The notes: a model not told the origin generated them from the letters alone. A stretch of 64,000 nt of DNA from Pluralibacter sp. UBA7423 (GCA_002470465.1 DKMD01000012.1:62001-126000), one strand, 5' to 3'; shown: positions 1-9,376, numbered from the stretch's first letter. Numbers and translations: made by a program.

Positions 1-464
1 GTCACGATTTTAAGGATGGCGACAAGCTGCCGCACCGTCAGGTGTTCAACGGTATGGGCTATGACGGCGACAACCTGTCGCCGCATCTTGCCTGGGATGA
101 GGTGCCTTCCGGCACCAAAAGTTTTGTCGTCACCTGTTACGACCCCGATGCGCCGACCGGTTCCGGCTGGTGGCACTGGATTGTCGCTAACTTGCCGGCG
201 GATACCCGCGTCTTACCGCAGGGTGCAGGCTCGGGCATTGCCGATCTGCCTGAGGGTGCAATTCAGACGCGTACCGATTTCGGCAAGGCGGGCTACGGCG
301 GCGCGGCTCCGCCAAAGGGCGAAACCCATCGCTACATCTTTACGGTGCATGCGTTAGACGTGGCAAAAATCGAAGTGGATGAAGGGGCAAGCGGCGCAAT
401 GGTCGGTTTTAACGTCCATTTCCACAGCCTGGCAAGCGCTTCTCTGACGGCAATGTTCAGCTGA
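1..464 (+). CDS. ybhB: YbhB, PEBP-family protein (5' end outside window)
   Basis: This is a Raf kinase inhibitor-like/phosphatidylethanolamine-binding protein of unknown physiological role, presumed cytoplasmic. The frame opens at base 3 with no start codon; about six residues of the expected ~158 lie off the window. Visible family motifs are CYDPDAPTGSGWWHW and a GAAPPKGETHRYIF segment, the ligand-pocket signature of PEBP proteins. The C-terminus (HFHSLASAS, then MFS) closely matches the E. coli YbhB I recall. In E. coli ybhB lies beside bioA and ybhC; here amn follows instead of a hut or ybhC gene. Confidence 0.9.
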   Translation, partial: HDFKDGDKLPHRQVFNGMGYDGDNLSPHLAWDEVPSGTKSFVVTCYDPDAPTGSGWWHWIVANLPADTRVLPQGAGSGIADLPEGAIQTRTDFGKAGYGGAAPPKGETHRYIFTVHALDVAKIEVDEGASGAMVGFNVHFHSLASASLTAMFS

Positions 465-477
465 CAGCCGATCCCCG

Positions 478-500
478 GCCTGCCTGCGGGCAGGCTTTTT
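478..500 (+). terminator. Rho-independent terminator after ybhB
   Basis: Perfect 7-bp stem GCCTGCC/GGCAGGC with a tetraloop, followed by TTTTT. Its 3' half and following bases (490-514) are almost identical to the terminator at 38292-38316. Confidence 0.8.
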
Positions 501-546
501 GCTTTTCTGCATTCTCTTTATACTTCAGCCTTTTCCGCTGGCTTTT

Positions 547-564
547 GTTTCACATTCCTGTGAC
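547..564 (+). promoter_or_regulatory. Possible Pho box upstream of amn
   Basis: GTTTCAC-ATTC-CTGTGAC has the spacing of two PhoB half-sites (CTGTCAT-like, 11-bp repeat). amn has been reported as phosphate-regulated in E. coli, which makes the match plausible, but the first half-site is weak. Confidence 0.3.
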
Positions 565-607
565 ATACTATCGGGTAATACCGCAACAACGACACAGGAA
601 GCGAATG

Positions 608-2062
608 ATGAATAAGAAGGCTACCGGCCTGACGCCGGAACAAGCGCTGGAACAGCTCGATGCGCTTTACAATCAATCCGTCGCCGCCCTGCGTGAAGCG
701 ATTGGTCGCTACATTAATGAAGGCGTGCTGCCCACGCCCGAAGATCGCCTGAAAGGGCTGTTCGTTTACCCTTCCCTCTCCGTCTCCTGGGACGGTGAAG
801 CGCACAGCGCCCTGAAAACCCGCGCCTGGGGCCGCTTTACTCACGCGGGTTGCTACACGACAACCATTACTCAGCCAACCCTGTTCCGTCCTTATCTGCT
901 GGAGCAGCTCACCTCGCTGTATCAGGATTACGGCGCGCACATCACCGTGGAGCTGTCGCAGCACGAAATTCCTTACCCGTACGTGATTGACGGCTCAACG
1001 CTGACGCTGGATCGTTCCATGAGCGCCGGGCTGACGCGCCACTTCCCGACCACCGATCTGGCGCAGATTGGCGATGAAACCGCAGACGGCCTGTTCCACC
1101 CGACGGAGCTCTACCCCCTCTCGCACTTCGATGCCCGCCGCGTGGATTTCTCCCTCGCCCGCCTGCGTCACTACACCGGCACGCCGGTGGAACATTTCCA
1201 GCCGTTCGTCCTGTTCACCAACTACACCCGCTACGTGGATGAATTTGTCCGCTGGGGCTGCAGCCAGATTCTCGATCCGGACAGCCCATACGTCGCGCTT
1301 TCCTGCGCAGGCGGCGTGTGGATCACCGCCGATACCGAAGCGCCGGAGACAGCCATTTCCGATCTGGCATGGAAAAAGCACCAGATGCCCGCATGGCATT
1401 TGATCACCAAAGACGGCCAGGGGATCACGCTGATTAACATCGGCGTCGGCCCGGCGAACGCCAAAAACATCTGCGACCACCTTGCCGTGCTGCGCCCGGA
1501 AGTGTGGATGATGATCGGCCACTGCGGCGGCCTGCGCGAGAGCCAGACCATCGGTGACTACGTGCTGGCGCATGCGTATCTGCGTGACGATCATGTGCTG
1601 GATGCTGTTCTGCCACCGGACATTCCAATTCCAAGCATCGCCGAAGTGCAGCGCGCACTGTACGACGCCACCAAGCAAGTGAGCGGCATGCCAGGCGAGG
1701 AAGTTAAGCATCGCCTGCGCACCGGCACCGTCGTCACCACCGACGACCGTAACTGGGAGCTGCGCTATTCCGCCTCAGCCCTGCGCTTCAACCTCAGCCG
1801 CGCCGTCGCCATCGACATGGAAAGCGCCACCATCGCCGCTCAGGGCTACCGCTTCCGCGTACCTTACGGCACTTTGCTGTGCGTTTCCGATAAGCCGCTG
1901 CACGGCGAAATCAAGCTGCCCGGCCAGGCGAACCGTTTTTATGAAGGCGCAATTTCCGAGCACCTGCAGATTGGCATTCGCGCCATCGACCTGCTGCGTG
2001 CCGAAGGCGACAAGCTGCACTCCCGCAAGCTGCGCACCTTCAACGAACCGCCGTTCCGTTAA
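608..2062 (+). CDS. amn: AMP nucleosidase
   Basis: Hydrolyses AMP to adenine and ribose 5-phosphate in the cytoplasm, contributing to purine balance. The product is 484 residues, the same length as E. coli Amn. The N-terminal ~170 residues are the Amn-specific domain. The C-terminal half is a nucleoside-phosphorylase fold with GVGPANAKN, MIGHCGGLRES, and the purine/ribose-binding DMESATIA segment. Two adjacent ATG codons (605 and 608) follow an AGGA; 608 gives the better spacing (8 nt) and the family length. In K-12 the gene sits beside the asn tRNA/yeeO cluster, as it does here, but it is not normally next to ybhB. Confidence 0.96.
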   Translation: MNKKATGLTPEQALEQLDALYNQSVAALREAIGRYINEGVLPTPEDRLKGLFVYPSLSVSWDGEAHSALKTRAWGRFTHAGCYTTTITQPTLFRPYLLEQLTSLYQDYGAHITVELSQHEIPYPYVIDGSTLTLDRSMSAGLTRHFPTTDLAQIGDETADGLFHPTELYPLSHFDARRVDFSLARLRHYTGTPVEHFQPFVLFTNYTRYVDEFVRWGCSQILDPDSPYVALSCAGGVWITADTEAPETAISDLAWKKHQMPAWHLITKDGQGITLINIGVGPANAKNICDHLAVLRPEVWMMIGHCGGLRESQTIGDYVLAHAYLRDDHVLDAVLPPDIPIPSIAEVQRALYDATKQVSGMPGEEVKHRLRTGTVVTTDDRNWELRYSASALRFNLSRAVAIDMESATIAAQGYRFRVPYGTLLCVSDKPLHGEIKLPGQANRFYEGAISEHLQIGIRAIDLLRAEGDKLHSRKLRTFNEPPFR

Positions 2063-2080
2063 TTTTCAGGATTAAGAAGA

Positions 2081-3847
2081 ATGCAAATGACCTCCTCTCT
2101 TTCCGCGCTACGCGACTGGCTGAAGGCGCAAAATCTTGATGGCATGATCGTCCCGCGGGCCGATGCCTGGCAAAGCGAATACGCCGCCCCGCATGACAAT
2201 AAGCTCGCCTGGGTTTCCGGTTTTACGGGTTCTGCGGGGGTTGCGCTGGTGCTGGCGGATCGCGCCCTGATTTTTGTCGATGGCCGTTACCAGGTGCAGG
2301 TGCGCAACGAAGTGGATCTTCAGGCGTGGGAAATCCACCACCTGCATAACGATCCGCTGGAGAAGCACCTCCCGGCGGGCAGTCGCATTGGTTTCGAACC
2401 GCTGCTGATGGTCAACAGCCAGTTTGCAACGCTGAACGCTTCTGGCACCGAACTGGTCGCGCTGGCAGAAGATCCGTTCACTGCAGTCTGGCACGATCGC
2501 CCTGCCGCGCCCTGCGGCGCAATCCGTGAAATGCCGCTTAATATCGCCGGTGAAAGCAGCGAGGCCAAACGCGCGCGTATTGCGACAAAGCTTGAGGCTA
2601 ACGGCGCGGATTACCTCGCTATCACCCAGCCGGACAACATCGCATGGCTGCTGAACGTGCGCGGCGCGGATATCGCCACCAGCCCGGTGCCGCTGTCGTT
2701 TGTGCTGCTGAGCCGCTCGGGTGAAGTGGAGTGGTTTGTTGATGCCGCCAAGACAACGGGCCTGTCGCAGGCGCTGCTTGCCAGCCTGACGCTTTCACCG
2801 ATGGAGCAGTTAGTGCCACGCACGCAGCAAATTGCCAACGGTAAGCGTATTCAGCTGGATGCCGACAGCGCACCAGTGGCCCTGCGTTTTGCCGTGGAGC
2901 AGCACGGCGGCGAAGTGCTGTGGAGCGCGGATCCGATCACCTTTATCAAAGCGACCAAAAATGACGCGGAGCTGGAAGGCTATCGCGACAGCCACCGTTT
3001 TGACGGCGCGGCTTGGGTGAATTTCCTCGCCTGGCTGGCGCACGAGGTGCCGGCGCGTATCGCCGCAGGCAATCCGCTAACCGAGCTGGAAGCACAGGCA
3101 AAACAGTTTGCCTTCCGTCAGCAGCAGGCCACCTTCATCGAGCCAAGCTTTGGCACCATTTCTGCCGCGGGCGCTAACGCTGCGATGTGCCATTATCATT
3201 CGAGCGAAGCCACTAACGCCGCCATCACCGCGGACAGCTTCTATCTGAATGATTCCGGCGGCCAGTACAGCAACGGCACCACCGATGCCACCCGTACGCT
3301 GGCATATGGCCCGCTCGATCCGCAGCGGAAACTGCACTACACCGCTGTACTGAAAGGATTTCTGTCGCTGATTACGCTGCAGTTTCCGTCCGGCAGCTTC
3401 GGTCATCAGTTGGATGCCTTCGCGCGTCGTGCCCTGTGGGAGCTGGGCGTCGATTTCGATCACGGCACCGGTCACGGCGTGGGCCACCAGTTGCTGATCC
3501 ACGAAGCGCCGCACCGCATCGCCAAAAAGGTCAACCCGTGGCCGCTGGCGGCAGGCAACATCATCACCATCGAGCCGGGTTACTATCTGGAAGGTGAATA
3601 CGGGATCCGCATCGAAAATCAGGTGGAAGTGGTGGAATCGCAGCCGGGCTTCTGCAAGTTTGCCTCACTGACGATGATCCCCATCGACCTGAGCCAGGTG
3701 GACATCAATCTGCTGAGCGAGCAGGAAAAGCAGTGGCTGGATGAGTATCACCAGCTGGTGCGTGAAACGCTGTCACCGCTGGTGGACAGCGATGCAAGGC
3801 CGTGGCTGTTCTCGGCTACGGCTCCTGTGCGGGTTCAGCTGGGATAA
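2081..3847 (+). CDS. Aminopeptidase P-like M24B metallopeptidase
   Basis: Probable cytoplasmic Xaa-Pro aminopeptidase, releasing N-terminal residues that precede proline. The 588-residue length fits the long aminopeptidase P group. Two creatinase-like N-terminal domains occupy roughly residues 1-300, the pita-bread catalytic domain ~310-525, and a short C-terminal M24 extension the rest. The dinuclear metal ligands are visible: LNDSGGQY and GTTDATRT (two Asp), DHGTGHGVGH (His), TIEPGYY (Glu), and GIRIENQVEV (Glu). It starts 18 bases after amn behind AAGAAGA, so co-transcription is likely. ATG 2087 is an alternative start. I do not recall a K-12 orthologue at amn. Confidence 0.88.
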   Translation: MQMTSSLSALRDWLKAQNLDGMIVPRADAWQSEYAAPHDNKLAWVSGFTGSAGVALVLADRALIFVDGRYQVQVRNEVDLQAWEIHHLHNDPLEKHLPAGSRIGFEPLLMVNSQFATLNASGTELVALAEDPFTAVWHDRPAAPCGAIREMPLNIAGESSEAKRARIATKLEANGADYLAITQPDNIAWLLNVRGADIATSPVPLSFVLLSRSGEVEWFVDAAKTTGLSQALLASLTLSPMEQLVPRTQQIANGKRIQLDADSAPVALRFAVEQHGGEVLWSADPITFIKATKNDAELEGYRDSHRFDGAAWVNFLAWLAHEVPARIAAGNPLTELEAQAKQFAFRQQQATFIEPSFGTISAAGANAAMCHYHSSEATNAAITADSFYLNDSGGQYSNGTTDATRTLAYGPLDPQRKLHYTAVLKGFLSLITLQFPSGSFGHQLDAFARRALWELGVDFDHGTGHGVGHQLLIHEAPHRIAKKVNPWPLAAGNIITIEPGYYLEGEYGIRIENQVEVVESQPGFCKFASLTMIPIDLSQVDINLLSEQEKQWLDEYHQLVRETLSPLVDSDARPWLFSATAPVRVQLG

Positions 3848-3856
3848 GTACTACAT

Positions 3857-3880
3857 GGCGGGCGCAATGCCCGCCTTTTT
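3857..3880 (+). terminator. Terminator after the M24B peptidase gene
   Basis: GGCGGGC/GCCCGCC stem with a 5-nt loop, followed by TTTTT. Confidence 0.85.
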
Positions 3881-4049
3881 GCGAGCAGCGCCGCAAACTT
3901 TCTGCACACTTCTGCACTTTCACAACTTCCTCTGAAGCACGCTTCCCGTTCTCAAACCAGGCGCTTTTCTGAAAAGTCCTCTTTATCCACACTTACTGTG
4001 CAGAATTGACGCTGTACAGATTTCAATCGAAAAAATCATGGAGTAGGAT

Positions 4050-4409
4050 GTGTGGGTTATAAAAACGACGGACACGTTTGACGGCTGGTTCCTTAAATTA
4101 CAGCAGAAAGAGAAAGCCTGCGTCACAGCATCGATGATTGTACTCGCAACGCGAGGACCCAATCTGGCAAGACCTCATGCAGACACTGTAAAAGCATCGC
4201 GTTTTTCAAACATGAAAGAATTGCGCGTTCAGTGTCGTGGCGATCCTTTACGAGCCTTTTATGCGTTCATCCCGGACCGCTCTGGCGTCATGCTTTGTGG
4301 CGGTAAAAAATCAGGAAATGAGCGGCAGTTTTACAGGGCCATGATCCGGACGGCTGATAATGAACTGGCGGGTTATCTGAAGAAGCACTTTTATATCGAA
4401 ACGAGGTAA
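4050..4409 (+). CDS. RelE/HigB-like (Gp49-type) toxin
   Basis: This 119-residue protein resembles the Gp49/HigB-like branch of RelE-superfamily mRNA interferases, which cleave mRNA on the ribosome. Recognisable elements are the TTDTFDGWF start, the NMKELRVQ strand with basic residues, the RAFYAF strand, and GGKKSGNERQFY near the end. It starts at GTG with GGAG six bases upstream. Toxin-first order is usual for this family, and the antitoxin reading frame starts 3 bases after the stop. That antitoxin gene is interrupted, so the toxin may be unneutralised, inactive or silent. No obvious lesion is visible in the toxin itself. Confidence 0.8.
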   Translation: MWVIKTTDTFDGWFLKLQQKEKACVTASMIVLATRGPNLARPHADTVKASRFSNMKELRVQCRGDPLRAFYAFIPDRSGVMLCGGKKSGNERQFYRAMIRTADNELAGYLKKHFYIETR

Positions 4410-4412
4410 AAA

Positions 4413-4922
4413 ATGGGACGAACTCTGGAGCAAATCCTGGTGGAGGAAGATCCGCTGATGATCGCTGAAGCGCGCAAACTGGCAGCAGAAATGCTGTTAG
4501 ATATTGAGAAAGCAGAACATGCAAGACACAAAGAAGGCACTACCGTAGAAGCACCACTCAGACAAAATCATATCTCTCGCCGCTAATCTGACATTGCCGG
4601 GCGGACATCAGCCCGGCCAGCCTGATGAAGCCAAGATTTCCCGAACTTATCTCTTTAGTGCCATCCCGCGCAACAGTCACTTCTTTTATATAAGAGCATT
4701 CTTCTCAACTACACCCTTTCAAAGCTGCGCACGAAAATGAACAAAACGCAGGTGGAAATGGCTAACGCACTGGGCATCAAGCAGCCTACGGTTGCCGGAA
4801 TGGAGAAGGAAGGAAAGGACATAAAGCTTTCGTCGCTCAAACGCTACGTAGAAGCTACGGGCTGCAAGCTGAACCTGGATATCGAACTGCCGGACGGTTC
4901 GCATTTTGGATTCAGGCTGTAG
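4413..4922 (+). pseudogene. Split XRE/HigA-type antitoxin gene
   Basis: Normally a ~100-residue antitoxin with a helix-turn-helix domain. Here 35 N-terminal residues (MGRTLEQILVEEDP... to IEKAE) run on into unrelated sequence and stop at 4586. The rest, with the HTH (TQVEMANALGIKQPTVAGME), resumes in the same frame near 4725 and ends at 4922. Joining the two parts across 4518-4724 gives the expected ~100-residue protein, so a ~207-bp insertion explains the break. Within it GCCGGGC/GCCCGGC (4596-4617) can form a hairpin. The HTH half could start at ATG 4737 (61 residues), but no good ribosome-binding site precedes it. Confidence 0.72.
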
Positions 4923-4931
4923 CGAATTCAC

Positions 4932-4966
4932 AAAAGCAAAAAGCCTGCTCGTAAGCAGGCTTTTCT
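4932..4966 (-). terminator. Terminator of the leftward tRNA-Asn gene
   Basis: AGCCTGCT/AGCAGGCT stem. Read leftward it is followed by TTTTTGCTTTTG. Nearly the same terminator follows the other tRNA-Asn unit beyond the element (38276-38305). Confidence 0.8.
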
Positions 4967-4971
4967 AAATT

Positions 4972-5047
4972 TGGCTCCTCTGACTGGACTCGAACCAGTG
5001 ACATACGGATTAACAGTCCGCCGTTCTACCGACTGAACTACAGAGGA
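4972..5047 (-). tRNA. tRNA-Asn (GTT)
   Basis: 76-nt cloverleaf with encoded CCA. The acceptor stem TCCTCTG pairs with CAGAGGA, the anticodon loop is CTGTTAATC (anticodon GTT), and the T-arm contains GGTTCGAGTCC. It is identical over all 76 nt to the rightward copy at 14598-14673. Confidence 0.97.
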
Positions 5048-5064
5048 ATCGGTTAACGGGGCGC

Positions 5065-5093
5065 ATATTAGCGATGCGCCCCCGGCTTGTCAA
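5065..5093 (-). promoter_or_regulatory. tRNA-Asn promoter
   Basis: On the minus strand TTGACA (5088-5093) and TAATAT (5065-5070) are 17 bp apart, with a GC-rich stretch between the -10 box and the tRNA start as in stable-RNA promoters. Confidence 0.75.
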
Positions 5094-5150
5094 AGCCTGT
5101 TTTTCACATTTTGACTCGTTTGCTGCTTTCTTCTCCAGAGCGGGTAAAAA

Positions 5151-6539
5151 TCACTCCCAGGCCTGCTCGGCTTTCGCCGCATCGAACTGCGGCGGCGGCT
5201 TACGGAAGCGACCGGTGAGATAGGTCAGGTACAGAATACCAACAGCAGCCCACACCAGACCCAGCGTCAGCGAGGTCATTTCCAGGTTGATCCACAGCAC
5301 GGCGACGGTTGCAGCGCCCATCAGCGGCAGGATCAAATAGTGCACCTTGTCCTTCCAGGTTTTGTTACGCCCTTCACGACGCCAGAAGTGGTTGAACACC
5401 GACAGGTTCACAAAGGTAAACGCCACCAGCGCACCGAAGTTAATCAGCGCCGTCGCGGTGACCAGGTCGAAGAACAGCGCGGAGAGCGCCACAACGCCAA
5501 CCATCAGCACGTTCAGCGCCGGAGTACGCCATTTCGGGTGCACGTAGCCGAAGTATTTTTCCGGGAAGACGTTATCGCGGCCCATCACGTACAGCAGACG
5601 CGAAACGCTGGCATGAGACGCAAGTCCAGAAGCGAGGGTGTTCACGAACGTCGTACACAGGAAGATAGACTGGAACAGCTTCCCGCCCACGTAGAGCGCA
5701 ATCTCCGGCAAGGCAGCGTCCGGATTCTTGAAGCGGCTGATGTCCGGGAAGAACAGCTGCATAAAGAAGGACGCCACGATAAAGATAATGCCGCCGTAGA
5801 CCGCCGTCAGGAAGATGGCCTTCGGAATGGTGCGCGCCGCATCGGGCGTTTCTTCCGAAAGCGTTGTCACAGCATCAAAGCCCAGGAACGAGAAGCAGAC
5901 GATCGTCGCCCCGGTGATTATTGGGATCAGGTGCGCGTTCTGGCTGATAAACGGCTGCAGCGTCCAGACGGTGCCGACGCCCTCGCCTTTGTGCAGCCCC
6001 TGCACCACGAGGAAAATAAACACCACCATGATGGCCACCTGCACCAGCACGAACAGGGTATTGAAGTTTGCTACCAGGTTGACGCTTTTCAGGTTCGCGG
6101 CGGTCAGAATGCAGACAAAACCCACCACCCAGATCCACGGCGCAACGCCGGGGAACAGCGCGGAGAGATAGATTTTCGCCAGCAGGACGTTAATCATCGG
6201 CAGGAACAGGTAATCGAGCAGCGATGACCAGCCGACCATAAAGCCAACGTGCGGACTGATTGCCTTCTGAGCGTAGGTATAAGCAGAACCCGCCTGCGGG
6301 AACTGGCGTACCAGCTTGCCGTAGCTGATGGCGGTGAACAGCACGCCCGCCAACGCCAGAAGATAGGAAGCCGGAACGTGGCCGTTGCTGATGCCGGATA
6401 CGATACCAAAAGTGTCAAACACCGACATTGGCGTGAGATAGGCGAGCCCCATCACCACCACCTGCCAGAGTTTTAAAGATTTACGCAGCTGCGGTTTGCC
6501 CGCCTGCGAGGGGAGATCGAGAGATGAGTTAGTCGCCAT
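5151..6539 (-). CDS. puuP: Putrescine importer PuuP
   Basis: Inner-membrane proton-coupled putrescine permease of the amino acid-polyamine-organocation family, supplying the Puu pathway. The 462-residue protein has about 12 hydrophobic segments. The conserved first helix region reads [20 protein letters not shown], and [11 protein letters not shown] marks the conserved substrate-pathway loop. The sequence follows E. coli PuuP nearly end to end, diverging in the last ~15 residues. It lies downstream of puuA on the same strand, separated by a 416-bp gap holding a REP pair. Confidence 0.95.
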   Translation of the reverse strand: MATNSSLDLPSQAGKPQLRKSLKLWQVVVMGLAYLTPMSVFDTFGIVSGISNGHVPASYLLALAGVLFTAISYGKLVRQFPQAGSAYTYAQKAISPHVGFMVGWSSLLDYLFLPMINVLLAKIYLSALFPGVAPWIWVVGFVCILTAANLKSVNLVANFNTLFVLVQVAIMVVFIFLVVQGLHKGEGVGTVWTLQPFISQNAHLIPIITGATIVCFSFLGFDAVTTLSEETPDAARTIPKAIFLTAVYGGIIFIVASFFMQLFFPDISRFKNPDAALPEIALYVGGKLFQSIFLCTTFVNTLASGLASHASVSRLLYVMGRDNVFPEKYFGYVHPKWRTPALNVLMVGVVALSALFFDLVTATALINFGALVAFTFVNLSVFNHFWRREGRNKTWKDKVHYLILPLMGAATVAVLWINLEMTSLTLGLVWAAVGILYLTYLTGRFRKPPPQFDAAKAEQAWE

Positions 6540-6955
6540 GACGAAGCCCCCCCATGCGCGTGCGGGTTTGCGGTGAAATCATTGTGGTAGCAAACCTGCT
6601 CAGCCTGGGGGGAAGTCGTGAAGTAAGGGGTGTGAACGTCGGGCAATGACCTTGTGCTGGTCCGTCGTAATCAATGCGGCAGCGGCATTCGCCTTCGCCG
6701 TGCGGGTATTTGAACATCTGCATCATCTCATTTCCTCGTCATACAATCTGTCGTTTAACTGAAGGCCCGTTGTCGCCTGCGCTCCGTTACGCGACTTCGG
6801 AAAATGGCAGGTTGCCCTGCTAAAACGTCCGGTCTGGCTCCGCTCAGGCCGTATGATGCTGCTTCTTTTTTTTGATTGCCGGGGGCGCGTTGCTTGCCCG
6901 GTCTACAACAGTACGGTAGGCCCGGTAAGCGAAGCGCCACCGGGCAACATCGCAA
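6540..6955. other. puuA-puuP intergenic region, no gene
   Basis: 416 bp without a convincing gene. Two short leftward frames (65 and 66 codons) have no family resemblance. The part next to puuA holds a REP pair (6876-6948). The part next to puuP presumably contains its leader, but I see no clear promoter. Confidence 0.6.
6876..6948. repeat. REP pair (BIME-like)
   Basis: Two inverted REP-like palindromes, TTGCCGGGGGCGCGTTGC and GTAGGCCCGGTAAGCGAAGC-type, flank a short spacer. These are typical enterobacterial intergenic repeats; here they lie just after puuA. Confidence 0.75.
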
Positions 6956-8374
6956 TTACGCGTTTTTCAGCATCCACTCAATTTCAGTTTCTGTGATCAA
7001 ACGCTCGAACTGAATTAACTCATCGTTCTTACAGGCGTGGTAGACGTGGCTGAAACGCTCGCCCAGCAGCTCGCGCAGGTGGTCGTTCTGAGTGAATTCC
7101 CACAGCGCATCGCTCTGGCGAATAGGGAACGGCAGCCCTTCCTGCTCCAGACCATTTCCTTCCACTTCTTCCTGCAGCGGCAGATCGTTATCCAGACCGT
7201 GCAGAATGCCCGCGAGGATTGACGCCATCACCAGATAAGGGTTGGCATCAGCACCCGCTACGCGGTACTCGACACGGTGGTTGTCACGATCGCCACAAGG
7301 GATACGCAGCGCGACGGTACGGTTGTTATGCCCCCATGAAGCCTGCGTTGGCACATACATACCCGGCTGGAAACGACGGTAGGAGTTTACGTTAGGGGCT
7401 AACAGTGCCATAGAAGCGGGCATTAAATCTATCATTCCCGCCAGCGCGCGCTTCAGGATGGCGGAATCTTCGCCATCGGCGTCGGCCAGCACGTTTTCGC
7501 CTTTGCTGTTCAGGATGCTGATGTGGATGTGCATCCCGCTCCCGGCGTGCTCTTCATATGGCTTCGCCATAAAGGTGGCGTGCATCTTGTGCTTTTCCGC
7601 AACGGTGCGAACCAGGCGCTTGAGCGCCAGCGCATCGTCGCAGGCATCCAGCACGTTATCGGTATGGTGCAGGTTGATTTCAAACTGGCCCGGTGAGGCT
7701 TCCGCCACGGCGCCGTCGGCCGGGATCAGCTGCAGGCGCGCCAGGTCGTCAATATCTTCCAGCACGGCGGCAAAATGATTCAGGTTATCAACGGAGTAAA
7801 CCTGGCTCTGGGTATTACGATTATCGGTGCCCGGGGCGCAGGGCGGCTGCAGGTAACCTTCGTTATCACGCTGACGGTCCAGTAAATAGAACTCCAGCTC
7901 TACCGCTACCACGGGGAACAGGCCGCGCTGGCGCAGCTGCTGCCAGAGTCGGTTCAGCACGTTCCGCGGCTCAACGTCAAAGGGAGCGCCATCTTCATCC
8001 AGCATGGTCAGCTGCACCTGACCGATATATTCCGGGTCTGCCGCTGATGGGGTTAAGGTCCCCAGCACCGGAATGCAGTTGCGATCGGGCTCGCCAAGCT
8101 CCTGCCCTAAGCCGCCTTCTTCTACTACGTTGCCAAGAATATCCATCGCAAATACGGAGGCCGGGAAGTAGCAGCCCTTCTCTATCTTGGGCAGGCTGGA
8201 AACCGGGATACGTTTTCCGCGGAAGCAGCCGTTCAGGTCGGTCAGCAGCACGTCAACGTACTGGGTATTCGGGTAGCGCTCGAGGTAGCTCTTTACTTCG
8301 CGCGCAAACGCGCTACTTCGTCTCTCTTCAGAATGCTGAACAAAATTCTCAACTTCTACGATATTGGTTTCCAT
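6956..8374 (-). CDS. puuA: Glutamate-putrescine ligase
   Basis: ATP-dependent gamma-glutamylation of putrescine, first enzymatic step of the Puu pathway, cytoplasmic. 472 residues, the same as E. coli PuuA, with glutamine-synthetase fold. The beta-grasp N-domain includes DLNGCFRGKRIP. The catalytic domain has VELEFYLLDRQRD (metal-binding Glu), GQFEINLHHTD, GSGMHIHIS, and the ATP/glutamate-binding EYRVAGADANPYL. It is transcribed divergently from puuD across a 212-bp region containing a PuuR-like operator. Confidence 0.97.
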   Translation of the reverse strand: METNIVEVENFVQHSEERRSSAFAREVKSYLERYPNTQYVDVLLTDLNGCFRGKRIPVSSLPKIEKGCYFPASVFAMDILGNVVEEGGLGQELGEPDRNCIPVLGTLTPSAADPEYIGQVQLTMLDEDGAPFDVEPRNVLNRLWQQLRQRGLFPVVAVELEFYLLDRQRDNEGYLQPPCAPGTDNRNTQSQVYSVDNLNHFAAVLEDIDDLARLQLIPADGAVAEASPGQFEINLHHTDNVLDACDDALALKRLVRTVAEKHKMHATFMAKPYEEHAGSGMHIHISILNSKGENVLADADGEDSAILKRALAGMIDLMPASMALLAPNVNSYRRFQPGMYVPTQASWGHNNRTVALRIPCGDRDNHRVEYRVAGADANPYLVMASILAGILHGLDNDLPLQEEVEGNGLEQEGLPFPIRQSDALWEFTQNDHLRELLGERFSHVYHACKNDELIQFERLITETEIEWMLKNA

Positions 8375-8419
8375 GATTCACCGCCGTTGCTTTGAATGCC
8401 GGTCACTGATTCAGACCGT

Positions 8420-8434
8420 TAAATATAATGTCCA
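8420..8434 (+). promoter_or_regulatory. PuuR-like operator between puuA and puuD
   Basis: TAAATATAATGTCCA matches 12 of 15 positions of the PuuR site I recall from E. coli (AAAATATAATGAACA). A weaker match, GCAATATATTTGACA, overlaps the puuD start (8590-8604). PuuR represses both divergent units in E. coli; its gene is downstream in the same cluster. Confidence 0.5.
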
Positions 8435-8586
8435 CTTTTCGACAATGATACCAATCCAAATGTTTGTCAAATGTTAAATTGAGTTTGCAAAGAGGTTATA
8501 CCGCTGCTAGATTGAGAAAATATTGAACGGAACAGAGCCACATGGAAGTTTTTGGCAATAATTTAGTCCAGACTGTGAGGTTGATC

Positions 8587-9351
8587 ATGGGCAATATATT
8601 TGACAAACCGGTTATCGGTGTTGTGATGTGCAGAAACAGGCTTAAGGGTCACCAGACCCAGACATTGCAAGAAAAGTACCTGAATGCCGTATTAAACGCT
8701 GGAGGTTTGCCAATCGCCCTGCCGCACGCGCTGGCAGAGCCGGAATTGCTGAACGCTCTGCTTCCTAAACTCGACGGTATTTTCCTGCCGGGCAGCCCCA
8801 GCAACGTGCAGCCGCACCTCTATGGTGAAAACGGCGATGAGCCTGACGCCGATCCCGGGCGTGATGAATTGAGCATGGCGCTGATTGCAGCCTCGCTTGA
8901 AAGGCGCATTCCCATTTTCGCCATCTGCCGGGGTTTGCAGGAACTGGTTGTCGCCACAGGCGGGACTCTGTATCGTCGCCTGTGCGATCAGCCTCAGTTC
9001 CTGGAACACCGTGAAGATCCGGAACTCCCGGTGGAGCAGCAATATGCGCCATCTCATGAAGTCCAGGTTCAACAGGGAGGATTGCTTTCGACATTAATAC
9101 CGGGTTGCAACACGTTTTGGGTGAACTCATTACACGGACAAGGCGCGAAAACGCTGGGCCCTTCACTGCGCGTAGAAGCCCGCTCGCAGGATGGCCTGGT
9201 GGAAGCCGCCAGCGTTCACGATCACCCGTTCGCCCTCGGCGTGCAGTGGCATCCGGAATGGAACAGTAGCGAATACGCACTTTCGCGTATGTTGCTGGAA
9301 GGTTTTATCACCGCCTGTCAGAACCACCTCGCTGAAAAGCAGCGACTCTGA
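8587..9351 (+). CDS. puuD: Gamma-glutamyl-GABA hydrolase
   Basis: Hydrolyses gamma-glutamyl-GABA to GABA and glutamate, closing the Puu cycle in the cytoplasm. A class I glutamine amidotransferase-like (C26) fold of 254 residues. The nucleophile lies in FAICRGLQEL (Cys), and the His-Glu pair lies in GVQWHPEWNS. The ATG at 8587 has GAGG six bases upstream and gives the E. coli length; an upstream ATG at 8542 would add 15 residues with no family support. Confidence 0.95.
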   Translation: MGNIFDKPVIGVVMCRNRLKGHQTQTLQEKYLNAVLNAGGLPIALPHALAEPELLNALLPKLDGIFLPGSPSNVQPHLYGENGDEPDADPGRDELSMALIAASLERRIPIFAICRGLQELVVATGGTLYRRLCDQPQFLEHREDPELPVEQQYAPSHEVQVQQGGLLSTLIPGCNTFWVNSLHGQGAKTLGPSLRVEARSQDGLVEAASVHDHPFALGVQWHPEWNSSEYALSRMLLEGFITACQNHLAEKQRL

Positions 9352-9376
9352 CCCCTACTGTTAAGGAAATACCAAT

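Noticed and set aside
518..964. Leftward 148-codon frame before and inside amn
   Set aside because: Antisense to the conserved Amn N-terminus. No promoter or family support.
5340..6227. 295-codon rightward frame opposite puuP
   Set aside because: It is the complement of a clear transporter gene. Composition is biased to Arg, His and Gln with no family pattern.
6529..6955. Two 65-66-codon leftward frames between puuA and puuP
   Set aside because: One overlaps the puuP start and the other runs through a REP pair. Neither has a usable ribosome-binding site or recognisable family.
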